Source of the DNA: DATARH01 sp036489765
GTDB lineage: Bacteria; Pseudomonadota; Alphaproteobacteria; ATCC43930; CGMCC-115725
Length of the DNA stretch: 64,000 nt
Reading direction: 5' to 3'
Assembly (NCBI GenBank): GCA_036489765.1
Contig: DASXFE010000157.1
Span: 1 to 64,000, forward strand
The notes beneath the pieces were generated by a model, which saw only the letters and a list, made by a program, of their open reading frames with translations, ran no database searches and had not been told where the DNA came from. Shown here in pieces: positions 45,049-53,850 of this stretch (position 1 is the first letter of the stretch; each line of letters opens with the position of its first letter). The position numbers and the translations under genes are program-made.

Positions 45049-46565
45049 GGTTGCGGATTCTGGCGATCCTGGCAGGGCTGATGCTGACCGCCGGCATGCT
45101 GGCGAGTGGAGCGGGCGCGCAGACGCTGCATATCGGCCTCGCCGAGGACCCCGACCTCCTCGACCCGACATTGGCGCGCACCTATGTCGGCCGTATCGTC
45201 TTTGCCTCGCTGTGCGACAAGCTGGTCGACATCAGCCCGGAGCTCGACATCGTGCCGCAACTCGCGACGTCGTGGGACTGGGTCGATGACAACAAGGGCC
45301 TCGTCTTCCACCTGCGCCAGGGCGTCAAGTTCCAGGACGGCACGCCGTTCAACGCCGCCGCGGTCAAGTACAGCATCGAGCGGCACCTGGACCTGCCCGG
45401 CTCGAACCGCAAGGCCGAGATCAGCGCGGTGAAGTCGGTCGAGGTGATCGACGACAACACGGTCAAGCTCGTTTTGTCGGAACCGAGCGCGCCGCTCCTC
45501 GCCGCGCTGACCGACCGCGCCGGAATGATCGTGTCGCCGACCGCGGCCGAGAAGGAGGGCGACAAGTTCTCCAGCCACCCAGTGTGCGCCGGGCCGTTCA
45601 AATTCGTCGAGCGCGTGCCGCAGGACCGCATCGTGCTCGAGCGCTTCGCCGACTACTGGAACAAGGACGCGATCCACTTCGACAAGATTGTGTTTCAGCC
45701 GATCTTCGATTCGACTGTCCGTTTGGCCAATCTGCAATCGGGCTCGCTCGACCTGATCGAGCGGGTCGCGGCGACCGACCTCGACACCGTCAAGCACGAT
45801 TCGCGGCTGCAGCTCTCATCGATAACGTCGCTCGCCTATACGGGCCTCACGATCAATGCCGGGAACGGCGATCGCGCCAAGAGCCCGCTTGGCCAGGACC
45901 CGCGGGTGCGCGAGGCGCTCGAATGGTCGATCGACCGCGACGCGCTCAACCAGGTCGTCTTCAACGGCCAGTTCCAGCCAGGCAACCAGTGGGTAGCCCC
46001 GAACAACCGGTACTATGTCAAGGACCACCCGATCCCCGGACGCGATGTCGCCAAGGCGAAGGCGCTGCTCGCGGCGGCCGGCGTGCCAAAACCATCATTC
46101 GAGTTGATGGTGCCGACCAGCGCCGAGAACCAGCGGGCCGCACAGGTAATCCAGGCGATGGCGGGCGAGGCGGGGTTCGACATCAAGCTCCGCGCGACCG
46201 AATTCGCCTCCGCGCTGGATCTGTCGGTCAAGGGCGACTTCCAGGCCTTTCTCGTCGGCTGGAGCGGGCGCACCGACCCCGACGGCAACATCTACAATTT
46301 CGTTTCGTGCAAGGGGCCGAAGGGGCTCAACACCACCCACTATTGCAACAAGGACGTCGACGCGGCCCTCGATGCCGCCCGCCTCACCAGCGACCCCGCC
46401 GCACGGCTCGCCCAGTACAAGATCGTCGCCGATCACGTGCTGAAAGACCGGCCGATCATCTATCTCTGGCACCAGAAGTGGCTCTACGCCGCGACCACGA
46501 AGCTGAAAGGCTTCACCCCTTATCCCGACGGCCTTATTCGGCCGCAGGGGCTGACGCTGCAGTGA
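45045..46565 (+). CDS. peptide-type ABC transporter substrate-binding protein, family SBP_bac_5
   Basis: The 506-residue protein has a Sec signal peptide ending GAGAQ (about residue 26) and the DppA/OppA-like fold: TLHIGLAEDPDLLDPTLA at the mature start, WDWVDDNKGLVFHLRQGVKFQDGTPF for the conserved family block, and QAFLVGWSGRTDPDGNIYNF near the C-terminal lobe. It captures peptides or related compounds in the periplasm. It is the last gene in the block; the expected permease genes dppB and dppC do not follow, the next gene being fumC on the other strand. Confidence 0.9.
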   Translation: MRLRILAILAGLMLTAGMLASGAGAQTLHIGLAEDPDLLDPTLARTYVGRIVFASLCDKLVDISPELDIVPQLATSWDWVDDNKGLVFHLRQGVKFQDGTPFNAAAVKYSIERHLDLPGSNRKAEISAVKSVEVIDDNTVKLVLSEPSAPLLAALTDRAGMIVSPTAAEKEGDKFSSHPVCAGPFKFVERVPQDRIVLERFADYWNKDAIHFDKIVFQPIFDSTVRLANLQSGSLDLIERVAATDLDTVKHDSRLQLSSITSLAYTGLTINAGNGDRAKSPLGQDPRVREALEWSIDRDALNQVVFNGQFQPGNQWVAPNNRYYVKDHPIPGRDVAKAKALLAAAGVPKPSFELMVPTSAENQRAAQVIQAMAGEAGFDIKLRATEFASALDLSVKGDFQAFLVGWSGRTDPDGNIYNFVSCKGPKGLNTTHYCNKDVDAALDAARLTSDPAARLAQYKIVADHVLKDRPIIYLWHQKWLYAATTKLKGFTPYPDGLIRPQGLTLQ

Positions 46566-46623
46566 GTGCGGTGTGATAGGGCATACCCGCAATCATCGTC
46601 GATAACCCCATCTTGCGAAGGCC

Positions 46624-46734
46624 GTGGCCGATTATGAGACCGGGCAGGACCTGGTGGTTCCCATCGAACACGTCGAGCAAACACGGGAAGTCGCCCTGCG
46701 GCTGACCGACGTCGTTGCGGGGCTGCCGGGATAA
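46624..46734 (+). other. short ORF, possible remnant of a lost gene
   Basis: From the GTG at 46,624 a 36-residue frame (VADYETGQDLVVPIEHVEQ at its start) runs to TAA at 46,734, just before the fumC 3' end. It has protein-like composition but no start context or ribosome-binding site and no recognised family. It might be the 3' end of an older coding sequence that stood after the transporter genes. This is weak evidence. Confidence 0.25.
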
Positions 46735-46735
46735 A

Positions 46736-48091
46736 TCACGTCATCGCCTCGGGCCTCACCCATTCGTCGAATTCCGCTTCCGTGAGATATTCGAGCTTCA
46801 GCGACGCCTCCCGAAGGCTCGACCCTTCGCGGTGTGCCTTGAGGGCGATTTCGGCCGATTTCTCGTAACCGATATGCGGGCTGAGTGCCGTCACCAGCAT
46901 CAGCGACTGGTCGAGGTGCTCGCGGATACGGGCGGGGTTTGCCTCGATGCCGCGGGCGCAGCGCTCCTGGAACGAGGCGCAGGCTTGGGCCAGGAGTTCG
47001 GCTGACTCCAACACGTTGAACAGCATGATCGGCTTGTAGGCGTTGAGTTGGAAATTGCCCTGGCTGCCGGCGAAGGCAACGGTGTGGTCGTTGCCGAAGA
47101 CCTGGGCGCAGACCATCGTCATGGCCTCGCATTGGGTCGGGTTGATCTTGCCCGGCATGATCGACGAACCTGGCTCGTTCTCCGGCAGGATCAATTCGCC
47201 GAGGCCGGCGCGCGGGCCGCTCGCATACCAGCGGATGTCGTTGGCGATCTTGAAGAGGGCCACCGCGAGCGTGCGCAGGCCGGCGCTCGCGCTCACCATG
47301 GCATCGTGGCTCGATCCCACCGCAAACAGGTTGGCCGCCGGGCAGAACGCGTGGCCGGTGTCCCGCGCGATCGCCTTGATCGCCAATTCGGCAAAGCGGG
47401 GTGGGGCGTTGAGGCCGGTGCCGACGGCGGTGCCCCCGAGCGGCAGCTCGTAGAGTTGTTCCAGCGGCGTCCGCACCGAGCGCAGCGCTTCGTCGAGCTG
47501 GGCGACCCAGCCCGAGAAGAGCTGACCGAGCGTCAGCGGCGTCGCGTCCATCAGATGCGTACGGCCGATGATGACGATGTCGGCGAGCGCTTGTCCACGG
47601 CCGTGCAGCGTATCGCGCAGCCGGTGGACCGCCGGGATCAGGGTGTTCTCGATCGCCTCGACCGTGGCGATGTGCATGACGGCCGGGAAGACGTCGTTCG
47701 AGGATTGGCTGCGATTGACGTCGTCGTTCGGGTGAACCTTGGCGAGGCGGGCGACGACCTCGTTGGCGTTCATGTTCGACTGGGTGCCGGAGCCGGTCTG
47801 GAATGCGACGAGGGGGAATTCACCGTCATGCTTGCCGGCGATGACCTCCGCTGCGGCGGCGGCGATGCGGTTGGCCGTATCGGCCGAGAGCGTCCCAAGC
47901 TCGGCATTGGCCTCGGCGGCGGCCTTCTTGACGAGGCCGAAGGCGCGGAGGACGCCGCGGCCCCAGACGAAGCGCGGGCGGCCGATCGGAAAATTCTCGA
48001 GGCTGCGCTGGGTCTGAGCGCCCCATAGCCGATCGGCCGGAACCTCGATCTCGCCGAGGCTGTCATGCTCGCGCCGGGTGGTTCCGCTCAT
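46736..48091 (-). CDS. fumC: class II fumarate hydratase
   Basis: FumC is an oxygen-stable TCA enzyme that hydrates fumarate to malate without an iron-sulfur cluster. The ATG at 48091, preceded by GGAGGGCGCG, gives 451 residues; an ATG at 48112 is less well placed. Signatures are GSGTQSNMNANEV, SSNDVFPAV and the superfamily loop GSSIMPGKINPTQ. It stands alone, convergent with the peptide transporter genes. A nearby purB produces fumarate in purine synthesis, but no link is evident. Confidence 0.96.
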   Translation of the reverse strand: MSGTTRREHDSLGEIEVPADRLWGAQTQRSLENFPIGRPRFVWGRGVLRAFGLVKKAAAEANAELGTLSADTANRIAAAAAEVIAGKHDGEFPLVAFQTGSGTQSNMNANEVVARLAKVHPNDDVNRSQSSNDVFPAVMHIATVEAIENTLIPAVHRLRDTLHGRGQALADIVIIGRTHLMDATPLTLGQLFSGWVAQLDEALRSVRTPLEQLYELPLGGTAVGTGLNAPPRFAELAIKAIARDTGHAFCPAANLFAVGSSHDAMVSASAGLRTLAVALFKIANDIRWYASGPRAGLGELILPENEPGSSIMPGKINPTQCEAMTMVCAQVFGNDHTVAFAGSQGNFQLNAYKPIMLFNVLESAELLAQACASFQERCARGIEANPARIREHLDQSLMLVTALSPHIGYEKSAEIALKAHREGSSLREASLKLEYLTEAEFDEWVRPEAMT

Positions 48092-48138
48092 CGCGCCCTC
48101 CGAGGGTGTCACCCCTCATACATGGGCGCGCAAGGTGG

Positions 48139-49536
48139 TCAGGCCGAGATTTCTTCGAGCCGTCGGCGCGCGGTGCGCGGTCCCGTCGCGATGAGCAGCG
48201 CCGCCGCGATCATAACCGCGCCGATGAACACGAAGACGCCGGTCGTTCCGTAATTGCGGAGCACGAACGCGATCATGAATCCGGTGAAGATCGCGCTGAA
48301 CCGACTCCACGAATAGACGAAGCCGACTGCACGGGCGCGGATGCGGGTCGGGAATATCTCGGCCTGATAGGCGTGGAAAGACCACGACAGGAGCGTGTTC
48401 GAGATCTGGATCAGGATGCCGACGACCATGATCCCGGGACCCGTCGTCTGGTGCGAAAAGATGACGCCGAACACGGCGAGCGAGATGCACGAGCCGCCGA
48501 GCAGCCATTTGCGGTCGATCTTGTCGGCGACAAAGGTGCAGAGAAACGGGCCGACCGGCGCGGCGCAGGTCACGACGAAGCTGTAGGCCAGCGTCTTGGT
48601 GACGGTGATCCCCTGCGAGACGAGGAGCGTCGGGACCCAGCTCGCGAACCCGTAGTACCCGATCGTCTGCAACAGGTTGAAAATGATCATCATGATCGTG
48701 CGCGGGAGATAGGGGCTCGACCAGATCTCGAACCACGAGCCGCGGTTCTCCTCGACCTCGTTGGCGAGAATCTCGGGTGGGGGCAGGGGACGGCCGGTTT
48801 CGGCCTGAACCCGGTTTTCGATCATCGTGATGATGCGCTCGGCATCGGCGTGCCGGCCGTGCTGCGCGAGCCAGCGCGGCGATTCCGGCAGGCTCAGCCG
48901 CAGAAACCACACGACGATCGCACCGGCTCCGCCGGCGATCGCGACCCAGCGCCACCCGTCAAAGCCGGCAATCGTCCGGGGAATGAGGCCCCAGGCGAGA
49001 AGGGCGACGGTCGGATAGGCGCAGAAATGGATCGTCTGGCTCAGCGCGAAGGCGGCGCCCCGCCGCTCTTTCGGCACGAGCTCGGACAGGTAGGTGTCGA
49101 TCGTCACGAACTCGACCCCGATCCCGATGCCCGCGAAAAGCCGCCACGCGTCGAGCCCGATCGCGGTCGATTGCAGCGCCATGCCCCAGGTGCCGACCGA
49201 GTACCACAAGAGGGCAAAGGTAAAGACCACGCGCCGCCCAAACACGTCGGACAGCGGGCTGAACAGCATCGTGCCGATGAACATGCCGATAAAGGTCGAG
49301 GCGACGAGGCTCGCGTAACCGTGCACATCGAAGAACCCGGCGGTTGTCGCGGTCATGATCCCGGCCTTGTAGAGTCCGGGCGCGATGAAGGCGGTCAGCG
49401 CGTTGTCGTAGACCTCGAAAAACGCGCCCATCGACAACAGGATGACGAGGCGGCGGGTGTAGCTCGTCGCCGGGAGGCGATCGATGCGGGCGGCGATCGT
49501 CGTCGCTGCCGCGGCAGCACGGCGTGGGGCGGCCAT
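48139..49536 (-). CDS. MFS transporter, sugar/aromatic-acid-porter type
   Basis: The ATG at 49536 has GGAGG upstream and gives 465 residues, 12 spans with a central cytosolic loop. LSDVFGRRVVF is the loop 2-3 motif, RLFAGIGIGVEFVTIDTYLSELVPKERRG resembles the sugar porter/MHS group, and SWSFHAYQAEIFPTRIRA matches the second-half motif. The family moves sugars, aromatic acids or dicarboxylates by proton symport. The substrate is unknown. It follows the fumC gene direction but with no functional neighbour. Confidence 0.85.
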   Translation of the reverse strand: MAAPRRAAAAATTIAARIDRLPATSYTRRLVILLSMGAFFEVYDNALTAFIAPGLYKAGIMTATTAGFFDVHGYASLVASTFIGMFIGTMLFSPLSDVFGRRVVFTFALLWYSVGTWGMALQSTAIGLDAWRLFAGIGIGVEFVTIDTYLSELVPKERRGAAFALSQTIHFCAYPTVALLAWGLIPRTIAGFDGWRWVAIAGGAGAIVVWFLRLSLPESPRWLAQHGRHADAERIITMIENRVQAETGRPLPPPEILANEVEENRGSWFEIWSSPYLPRTIMMIIFNLLQTIGYYGFASWVPTLLVSQGITVTKTLAYSFVVTCAAPVGPFLCTFVADKIDRKWLLGGSCISLAVFGVIFSHQTTGPGIMVVGILIQISNTLLSWSFHAYQAEIFPTRIRARAVGFVYSWSRFSAIFTGFMIAFVLRNYGTTGVFVFIGAVMIAAALLIATGPRTARRRLEEISA

Positions 49537-49710
49537 AAGCGTTTCCTCCGAACAGGGCACACAACTCCCGACGCGCCGCCCCGTCTCGGGGGAGCGTTGG
49601 CGCCACGCCTGTCCGGTAGGATTTGTTACGGCAAACTTACCCGCTAGCGAGAAACCACGGCAAGATCATGCGGCGATTTGAATACTCCGGAACGACCTGA
49701 GATCGGAGGG

Positions 49711-50223
49711 CTAAGGAACCATCCCCGGCAGGATCAGAAACAGGTCGGTGTCGTCGGTCTTCTCGCCCGCCGCCGTCAGCATCGCGTGGACCTGGCCACG
49801 GTGGTGGGTCTGGTGATTGAAGAAATGGGTGACGAGAAACCGCTTCGGCGCGCTGATCTCGCGCTGCGCGGCACCGCTGAACCAGGTGAGATCGATGTCG
49901 AGCCAGGCATCGTCGACCTTGTTCGACCAGGCGGTGATGTCGGCATCCGCCTTGACCCGCCGCTCGCACAGATCGGCGAACTCCTCGACGAAATGGTCGC
50001 TCTGTTTGATCGGCGTCGCCGGCTTTTCCCAGCCGTCAAAGCGCGACATCCACTGGAAATCGCCCCACAGGCCGTGGACGAGGGTGCCGTGGATCGAATG
50101 CCAGAACCCGCCGCGGTCGGCGCGGCGCCCGGCCTCGCCGAGGTTGCTCGCATTGGCGTAAAGGCGCCGGTTCATCTCCGCGTTGTAGGCGGCCATCGTG
50201 CGGACGTAGGACGGGGTGATCAT
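49711..50223 (-). CDS. DinB-like metalloprotein
   Basis: The 170-residue helical protein from the ATG at 50223 (GGGAGG ribosome-binding site) has the DinB/YfiT four-helix fold with the metal triad His50, His137 and His141 (HGTLVH and NHQTHHRG). DinB-like proteins include thiol-S-transferases that use bacillithiol, mycothiol or glutathione, and uncharacterised enzymes. Its substrate is unknown. It is divergent from the DUF35-thiolase pair. Confidence 0.82.
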   Translation of the reverse strand: MITPSYVRTMAAYNAEMNRRLYANASNLGEAGRRADRGGFWHSIHGTLVHGLWGDFQWMSRFDGWEKPATPIKQSDHFVEEFADLCERRVKADADITAWSNKVDDAWLDIDLTWFSGAAQREISAPKRFLVTHFFNHQTHHRGQVHAMLTAAGEKTDDTDLFLILPGMVP

Positions 50224-50321
50224 CGCTTGCCTCCCTATTGTGCGATGCAGCACACGTCCTGTTTGCCGCAGGGCGTTGCGCGCGTCAAACTTGATTCGTC
50301 ATCAACCCTGGGACACTCGAC

Positions 50322-50732
50322 ATGCCCGAAGGACAGCGGCCGCGGCCGCAACCGACGCCCGAGACGCAGCATTTCTGGAACGGCACCAAATCCGGCGAGC
50401 TGCGGCTGCAGCGCTGCGACGCGTGCCGGAAGGTCTACTTCCCGCCGCGCCCGTTCTGCCCGCATTGCGCCGCCCGCGAGGTCAGTGTGTTCAAGGCGAG
50501 CGGCAAGGGGCGGCTTTACAGCTACGTGATCCACCACCGTCCGGTAAACGGGTTCACCCCGCCTTATGCGATCGCGGTCGTCGAGCTCGACGAGGGGCCG
50601 CGGATGATGACCAACATCGTCGATTGCCCGCAGACGCCCGAGGCGCTGGTGCTCGACATGCCGGTCGAGGTCGCCTTCGAGAAGATGGACGACGAGATCA
50701 CGCTTCCTTTGTTCCGGCCCTCAAAAAGCTGA
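50322..50732 (+). CDS. zinc-ribbon/OB-fold protein, DUF35
   Basis: The 136-residue protein has a rubredoxin-like zinc ribbon with Cys32, Cys35, Cys46 and Cys49, then an OB-fold domain with SYVIHHRPVNGFTPPYAIAVVELDEG. DUF35 proteins form complexes with thiolase-like enzymes and may help acyl-CoA transfer. The thiolase gene begins 19 bases downstream, so this is a typical DUF35/thiolase operon. Such pairs work in aromatic, steroid and ketone breakdown. Confidence 0.88.
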   Translation: MPEGQRPRPQPTPETQHFWNGTKSGELRLQRCDACRKVYFPPRPFCPHCAAREVSVFKASGKGRLYSYVIHHRPVNGFTPPYAIAVVELDEGPRMMTNIVDCPQTPEALVLDMPVEVAFEKMDDEITLPLFRPSKS

Positions 50733-50751
50733 TTGGCGAAAGGCTGACCCG

Positions 50752-51891
50752 ATGAAACCAGGATCGATCGCCATTGTCGGCGCCGCCGAGACCACCGAGC
50801 TCGGCCGCATTCCCGAACTCTCGCAGATCGGCCTCCACGCCGACGCTGCGCTCAACGCGATGAAGGATGCCGGGCTCAAACCCTCCGACATCGACGGCAT
50901 CGCCACCGCCGGCGAGACCCCGACCACGGTCGCCCATTATCTGGGCCTGACCCCGAAATGGGTCGACGGCACCGCGGTCGGCGGCTGCTCGTTCATGATC
51001 CACGTTCGCCACGCCGCTGCCGCGATCGAAAGCGGGTTGTGCAGCACGGTCTTGATCACCCACGGCGAAAGCGGCCGCTCCGGCGTCGCCCGCACCCGCC
51101 CCGCGGCGTCGCCCGGGAGCCTCGCCGGACAGTTCGAGGCGCCGTATGGGCCGATGGGCCCCCCGACGCTCTTTACCATCCCGGTCTTGCGTTACATGAA
51201 GACGTACGGGCTGACGCACGAGCAGCTCGCGATGGTCGCCGTCATTCAGCGCGAATGGGCGGCGAAGAACCCGCGCGCAACTTTCCGCGACCCAATCACG
51301 ATCGACGACGTGTTGAACTCGCGGATGATCGCGTACCCGTTCCGGTTGTTGCAGTGCTGCCTCGTCACCGACGGCGGCGGCGCGCTGATCCTCGTCTCGC
51401 GCGAGCGGGCCAAGGATTTTCCGCAAAAGCCTGTCTATCTGCTCGGCACCGGCGAATCGGTCGAGACGCCGATGGTCAGCCAGATGAAGGACTTCACCTC
51501 GTCGAGCGCGTTCCGCGTTGCCGGCGCCAAAGCCTTCGAGGAGTCGGGGATCAAGCACAGCGACGTCGATCACCTGATGATCTACGACGCTTTTGCCCAT
51601 CTGCCGATCTACGGGCTCGAAGACCTCGGTTTCTGCAAGCGCGGCGAGGCGGCCTCGTTCATCTGGGACCGCAACACGGCCCCGGGCGCCAAGCTGCCGC
51701 TCAACACCAACGGCGGCGGTCTCAGCTACATGCACTCCGGCATGTATGGGATGTATGCGCTGCAGGAGAGCGTCCGCCAGATGCGCGGGATCGCCCCGGC
51801 CCAAGTACCGGGCGCCAAGCTATCGGTCTGCCACGGCGTCGGCGGCATGTTCGCCGCGAGCGGCACGATCATCATGACCAACGAGGCGTGA
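50752..51891 (+). CDS. thiolase-like protein partnered with DUF35
   Basis: A 379-residue thiolase-superfamily protein starting MKPGSIAIVGAAETTELGRIPE. The catalytic-type cysteine lies in VGGCSFM (around residue 79) and the late CHGVGGMFAASGTIIM motif provides the C-terminal Cys/His region. Such thiolases with a DUF35 partner act on branched or side-chain-containing acyl-CoAs, including retro-aldol cleavage in steroid degradation; the substrate is unknown. The DUF35 gene is 19 bases upstream and probably co-translated. Confidence 0.87.
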   Translation: MKPGSIAIVGAAETTELGRIPELSQIGLHADAALNAMKDAGLKPSDIDGIATAGETPTTVAHYLGLTPKWVDGTAVGGCSFMIHVRHAAAAIESGLCSTVLITHGESGRSGVARTRPAASPGSLAGQFEAPYGPMGPPTLFTIPVLRYMKTYGLTHEQLAMVAVIQREWAAKNPRATFRDPITIDDVLNSRMIAYPFRLLQCCLVTDGGGALILVSRERAKDFPQKPVYLLGTGESVETPMVSQMKDFTSSSAFRVAGAKAFEESGIKHSDVDHLMIYDAFAHLPIYGLEDLGFCKRGEAASFIWDRNTAPGAKLPLNTNGGGLSYMHSGMYGMYALQESVRQMRGIAPAQVPGAKLSVCHGVGGMFAASGTIIMTNEA

Positions 51892-51924
51892 AGAGAGACG
51901 ATCGTTCCTTGCAGACGATCTCCA

Positions 51925-52674
51925 TCACTGGACGCCGAGGAGACTCAGCAATATGACCCGCAGATATTTCGACAACTCTTCATAGCCTAGGTCGGTAAGA
52001 TGCACTCCATCGATGAATAAGCTCTTCGGTGCCAGGCTCTGAAGCTGCCGGCCTACGTCGGCATAAGTAATCATTCCGCCATTGCACGCAGCGATAAGGC
52101 GATTAACGGGATAAATATCGCGACCGAACCGATCGCTGCGTGGCAGAAGACCGAGAAGCAATATCTTAGAGGCGGGTAACCGGGCGCTTATGCGCGCTGC
52201 ATCGGTCCGTATGCCCTCCGCTGTCAACTCTGCCGACCGCCCGTGTCCAAGATCGTTCGTTCCGATAAGCAGGACAACGATCTTTGGTGGGTTTCCGTCT
52301 AAATTTCCGTGATCTATACGCCACAGGAGGTGCTCGGTGCGGTCACCATCTACGCCCGCATTCAAGCTGCGCAATGGATAGAAGTATTTGTTCCAAACAG
52401 ATTCAGGCCATCGCTCCGTTAGCGAATCTCCTAAGAAAACAATGTCCTTTTGGAAATGCCTCACTTGCCTATTTATGGCATTGAACCGATCGATGGCATG
52501 GGTGTCATTACGCTGGAGCGGGGAGTCCAGTCGATTATTCAGAAGTCCGTTGCAAATTGCACCATTTTCTTTTGGGTACGCAATATTTGGTTCAAGGAGT
52601 AAAATTGCTGAAAGAATTAAACAGAACGAATGGGCCAGATTGATCGACGCGCGGCGAAAATATCCTAAAATCAC
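51925..52674 (-). CDS. SGNH/GDSL hydrolase, exported, in an AT-rich patch
   Basis: The 249-residue product starts at GTG 52674, overlapping the stop of the protease gene by four bases. An N-terminal hydrophobic stretch suggests export. The catalytic set is intact: Ser84 in FLGDSLTERW, Asn140 in IGTNDLGHG, Asp222 and His225 in DGVHLTDLG. The family includes esterases and platelet-activating-factor acetylhydrolase-like enzymes; the substrate is unknown. Base composition is clearly lower in GC than its neighbours, as is that of the partner gene. Confidence 0.85.
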   Translation of the reverse strand: MILGYFRRASINLAHSFCLILSAILLLEPNIAYPKENGAICNGLLNNRLDSPLQRNDTHAIDRFNAINRQVRHFQKDIVFLGDSLTERWPESVWNKYFYPLRSLNAGVDGDRTEHLLWRIDHGNLDGNPPKIVVLLIGTNDLGHGRSAELTAEGIRTDAARISARLPASKILLLGLLPRSDRFGRDIYPVNRLIAACNGGMITYADVGRQLQSLAPKSLFIDGVHLTDLGYEELSKYLRVILLSLLGVQ

Positions 52675-53591
52675 TGGATAACTCGTGCGAAACGGGAGCT
52701 TAGATTGCCTGATTTTCCCGCAAATATTCCATCCAGTCTGTCTTTTCCTGACAGCGAGAATCTAAATTGGCTCCCTTGTTCATCTCGAAACGTAAGTATC
52801 CCGCCCTCGTCGATCGTCCCCGATATTTTCTGCTGCTTCCAGGGAAACTGGCTACTTAGCGCACTGGGGCCGTAAATATATATGAGGTCTACATCTCCTT
52901 CGTCATCGCCTCCCTCGACGATCATTCCGCCGCATATGTGGCTCGTGTTGTTCCAAACGCCCGCCCATGCTCCTAAGTATCCTTGCTGTAACGGTGACTC
53001 GTTGTGATGAAGGGCAAAATCCACTTCGTGGCCACAGAGCATCACAGAGCGGGGCTGCGCATTAACAAGCGCAGGTGGCGACGATTGGTCTGGCGGTACA
53101 TTCGACGTTTGAGTTGGGTCGGTGCCGTCACCTTCGCCAATAACCAACGCCTTCTGGCGATTGTCGATAGTATAAGATGGTAATCGAGAGAGAAAACTCT
53201 GGCCTAATAAGGGCTCTCCTTTGACAGATCCTATACTCACCTGGACATTTTTAAGCACGTGGTCGCCAATTTTTAGCTCACGAACAATAAAGCGGTCGCC
53301 TGGAACGCGTGATCCGTCTGCTAACACATATGTTCGAGTGCCTATGAAATCGGTCGCGGCGATGGTTCGCGTCCGAAAGAGAGTTAGGAGGACGTCGGCC
53401 GGAATTGACGTGTCTGAGGCACCACTGTCGAGAACGAACCCAAGCGTAAAGGCATCATTTATACGCACGGGTACAGTGTATACACCGCCTTGAAAATCTA
53501 GCTTGATCGTTTCGGCGCTCGCTGATCGCAGTAGCGCTGGTAAGAGAAGGAGGCAGAATGCGCTGAGGGACTGCAGGATGATCCCGAACAT
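52671..53591 (-). CDS. retropepsin-like aspartic protease, exported
   Basis: From the ATG at 53591 the 306-residue protein has a signal peptide (hydrophobic about residues 4-25, ending SASAE) and a retroviral-type aspartyl protease domain with the catalytic motif VLDSGASDTS (Asp55), a LLGQSFLSRLP segment and a flap region. A C-terminal domain of about 150 residues is unrecognised. A TTG at 53618 is an alternative start but is weaker. It forms an operon with the SGNH gene. The composition is AT-richer than the surrounding genome, suggesting acquisition. Confidence 0.82.
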   Translation of the reverse strand: MFGIILQSLSAFCLLLLPALLRSASAETIKLDFQGGVYTVPVRINDAFTLGFVLDSGASDTSIPADVLLTLFRTRTIAATDFIGTRTYVLADGSRVPGDRFIVRELKIGDHVLKNVQVSIGSVKGEPLLGQSFLSRLPSYTIDNRQKALVIGEGDGTDPTQTSNVPPDQSSPPALVNAQPRSVMLCGHEVDFALHHNESPLQQGYLGAWAGVWNNTSHICGGMIVEGGDDEGDVDLIYIYGPSALSSQFPWKQQKISGTIDEGGILTFRDEQGSQFRFSLSGKDRLDGIFAGKSGNLSSRFARVIQ

Positions 53592-53755
53592 TGCTTCAAC
53601 CGGTGTTTGCAATCTCAAGCTATCTCACACTGGGTGATAGGCCACCGCGTCGTTCCAAGCAACTCAAAGTTTCTAAAGCGATGCGCGAGTCGTCTCCCCG
53701 CACAAGAGAGGGGCGGGAGCGGGCGGGCGCATAGGCGAGACAGTCTTTGAAGAGG

Positions 53756-53785
53756 TTGCGCACAGATTGTAGCGGTGGCTATCTA
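53756..53785 (+). promoter_or_regulatory. possible promoter of the liv-type operon
   Basis: TTGCGC (53,756-53,761) and TATCTA (53,780-53,785) are spaced by 18 bases, about 65 bases before the binding-protein start. The match is weak. The 259-base gap otherwise shows nothing I can name. Confidence 0.3.
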
Positions 53786-53850
53786 TCTGTCGTATGACGC
53801 GCAGGTTCGGCACAGGACTTGCGAATGAATAAACGTTGAGGGGAGGCATT

